DNA from: Saprospiraceae bacterium
GTDB lineage: Bacteria; Bacteroidota; Bacteroidia; Chitinophagales; Saprospiraceae
NCBI GenBank assembly: GCA_029262995.1
Contig: JAJCYH010000012.1
Location: forward strand, 62,001 to 126,000
DNA: 64,000 nucleotides
Direction: 5' to 3'
The notes beneath the pieces are model-generated. The model was not told where the DNA came from. It was given only the letters and a program-made list of their open reading frames with translations, and did no database searches. This document shows, piece after piece, positions 63,701 to 64,000 of this stretch; within the stretch, counting starts at the first letter, position 1, and the number at the start of each line of letters is the position of its first letter. A program made the position numbers and the translations under genes.

Positions 63701-63811
63701 GTGATTCAGAAGTCTCAGACTATAGACTTATCTTCTTATGATGCAGGTTTATATATTATGCTTTCGCAAAAGGCAGACAATGTCGTAAGCCAATTGCTGG
63801 TCAAACAATAA
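60719..63811 (+). CDS. Secreted choice-of-anchor V / SprB-repeat protein with CxxCH motif and T9SS type A sorting domain
   Basis: Surface protein of 1030 residues. Signal peptide about 1-24 followed by HPVGRSGAPGDGLCSDCHSVPGS; C39-x-x-C42-H43 is a c-type heme-like site. A Reeler/choice-of-anchor V type beta domain follows (about 50-175; FKGGFQIVALRNS). Then SprB-type repeats (about 180-590, 700-960), each with a C-(Y/N)-G-x-(S/D)-x-G core (e.g. FCNGESNGSLEL, ACNGDSTGLILL, CFGGSDGSVEV), one HYR-like domain (about 610-670; CNNTNISSTSCIPIIYNEP), and the type A sorting domain (about 955-1030; VLVSPNPTKGMLRLEL ... SSYDAGLYIMLSQ). Likely an adhesin or surface scaffold. Confidence 0.9.
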   Translation: MKNSKLYRSFAIVFTVALFLSFSASHPVGRSGAPGDGLCSDCHSVPGSFTGEVDLIGLPGDVIPGIIYNVTAEVTVTSGNPFKGGFQIVALRNSNNSQAGSWTNASSNSSIKTSGGREYFGHEPAQNFNGNPSIDWEADWEAPNFSDDITFYMAANLANGNGSNTGDNIVVNELIVTVEEIEAIELVFENVFSSTCYDSDDGQATVVASGGIDPYSYAWDNGESNASAINLAGGTHSVTVTDDIGGSAVGMIFIPFTDDISFDIEVIEPFCNGESNGSLELIPFGGTGDLTCFWEDFGNGCLQEDLEAGIYDFTITDSNGCNAEFDFDLEEPDPLVLTVSVTDDPSGNGSGSIICIADGGIGAPYEFLWSTGDSITGNSSTLNGLTAGIYSVTVFDGNECEAFISVEVEGLICNIQSNSIINPVACNGDSTGLILLELMNATEPVSYLWSTGDSTADLSHVPAGNYSVVITDALGCVDSLAGLVISEPDSLLVVNVNTENTICTSDLSGSISFQIIGGTPGYDLRWSHGITNDTSIMGMDTLINIPDTLTNLSAGLYSFTITDMNSCVLADSIEILAIDTFIPLINCNNTNISSTSCIPIIYNEPTAFDNCDGLEIELISGLPSGSFFPEGETIVSYRATDESGNSSSCFFIVDLDFDLTVNAVAINASCDTADGQIILDIQGGQAPYIVTPNELDALDSGDYTITVLDDLGCQVQISVTVGQEVIDIDYELIHVEVSCFGGSDGSVEVIIDGNEDDYDISYSTTLDPMSLQAGEYTVIITDKSNGCSIEESFVIQEPDALEISAFNFVADACTGEFVSVNLEITGGVGAVEIDTLMLDDNVIFFATDENQCTSAIMIPLDLIDEILAIEVLAVTDSGANNNSGSISVEVSGGILPYTFEWVDETGNLISTEKDLFDLFPGEYILVVTDANGCVVESFPIIIDEITSLSEEELTNGLVLVSPNPTKGMLRLELQGRGEVSIIIYDISGKLMLQKVIQKSQTIDLSSYDAGLYIMLSQKADNVVSQLLVKQ

Positions 63812-63825
63812 TTATGAGCTGAAGA

Positions 63826-64000
63826 TCAATCTGCTAATGATAAGGCTTTAGGTGCTGCTGCGCTTATACTCTCATCTACTTTATCATTGAACTTTTCAAA
63901 GTTTTGATTGAACATTTCTGCAAGTTCAAGGCGGTTGTTGTTGTAGCTTTCTTTATCAACCCAAGCGTTTCTAGGATGTAAGATTTCTCCAGGAACATCA
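63826..64000 (-). CDS. pckA: Phosphoenolpyruvate carboxykinase (ATP), 3' end only
   Basis: The last 57 residues of a minus-strand gene entering from the right edge, ending at TGA (63826-63828). The segment DVPGEILHPRNAWVDKESY resembles the C-terminal VPxEILNPRNTWxDKxxY region of ATP-type PckA, followed by the family's helix (LAEMFNQNFEKFND). The catalytic part lies outside. PckA converts oxaloacetate to PEP for gluconeogenesis, fitting a peptide-consuming life. Confidence 0.85.
   Translation of the reverse strand, partial: DVPGEILHPRNAWVDKESYNNNRLELAEMFNQNFEKFNDKVDESISAAAPKALSLAD

Noticed and set aside
1-64000. CRISPR arrays, insertion sequences, tRNA or rRNA genes
   Set aside because: No regular short repeats with spacers, no transposase, and no cloverleaf or rRNA-like sequence was noticed in the gaps; only a tRNA or covariance search would settle this.

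Overview
This AT-rich window reads as a chromosomal segment of a Bacteroidota bacterium, probably Saprospiria-like. Three large secreted proteins end in type IX secretion (T9SS) sorting domains: type A in the M4 protease and in the CxxCH/SprB-repeat protein, and type B (gliding-motility C-terminal domain) in a 1970-residue protein. Other Bacteroidota traits are TAnnTTTG promoter boxes, SprB-type repeats, a PF14121-like porin, an OMP_b-brl_3-type TonB receptor, a head-GIN protein and a DUF1684 protein. The order-level guess rests on the style of the surface proteins only. I see no rRNA, tRNA, CRISPR array, insertion sequence or prophage.

Layout. 1-7.2 kb: the 3' end of a LOG-family gene, a porin, a small unknown protein, an SPFH protein, a lipoprotein with recN, and fabI. 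7.2-10.7 kb: a minus-strand operon of a TMTC-like membrane/TPR glycosyltransferase, a DPM1-like polyprenyl-phosphate glycosyltransferase and a methyltransferase. 10.8-17.1 kb: a Cys-rich secreted protein, a lipoprotein paired with a T9SS M4 protease, a GT9 glycosyltransferase and a prohibitin-like protein. 17.1-24.8 kb: the giant type-B T9SS protein and small envelope proteins. 24.9-28.1 kb: iscS-iscU-iscA, then an M23 peptidase. 28.3-38.0 kb: alaS, DUF1684, an S9 peptidase with a C-terminal extension, and a GT2/O-antigen-ligase-like/cysQ cluster. 38.1-47.9 kb: an M1 peptidase fused to a probable outer-membrane barrel, then gamma-carbonic-anhydrase-like/queG/mgsA/uvrC, gltX, and an alkylglycerol-monooxygenase-like membrane protein. 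48-58.4 kb: rpsU, a TonB-dependent receptor, a TonB C-terminal protein coupled to a small membrane protein, patatin, parC, an ECF sigma factor coupled to a membrane/barrel protein, and smpB. 58.4-64 kb: a DPP4-like peptidase, a T9SS surface protein and the 3' end of pckA.

Together the genes mix housekeeping functions (recN, fabI, isc, alaS, gltX, uvrC, queG, rpsU, parC, smpB, pckA) with envelope functions. Peptidases of families M1, M4, M23 and S9 (two) suggest a protein-degrading way of life. The least ordinary items are the TMTC/DPM-like operon (a possible protein O-glycosylation route), two fusions of cytoplasmic or periplasmic modules to outer-membrane barrel-like domains, a TonB C-terminal domain without its own anchor, and a terminator without a gene upstream of rpsU.
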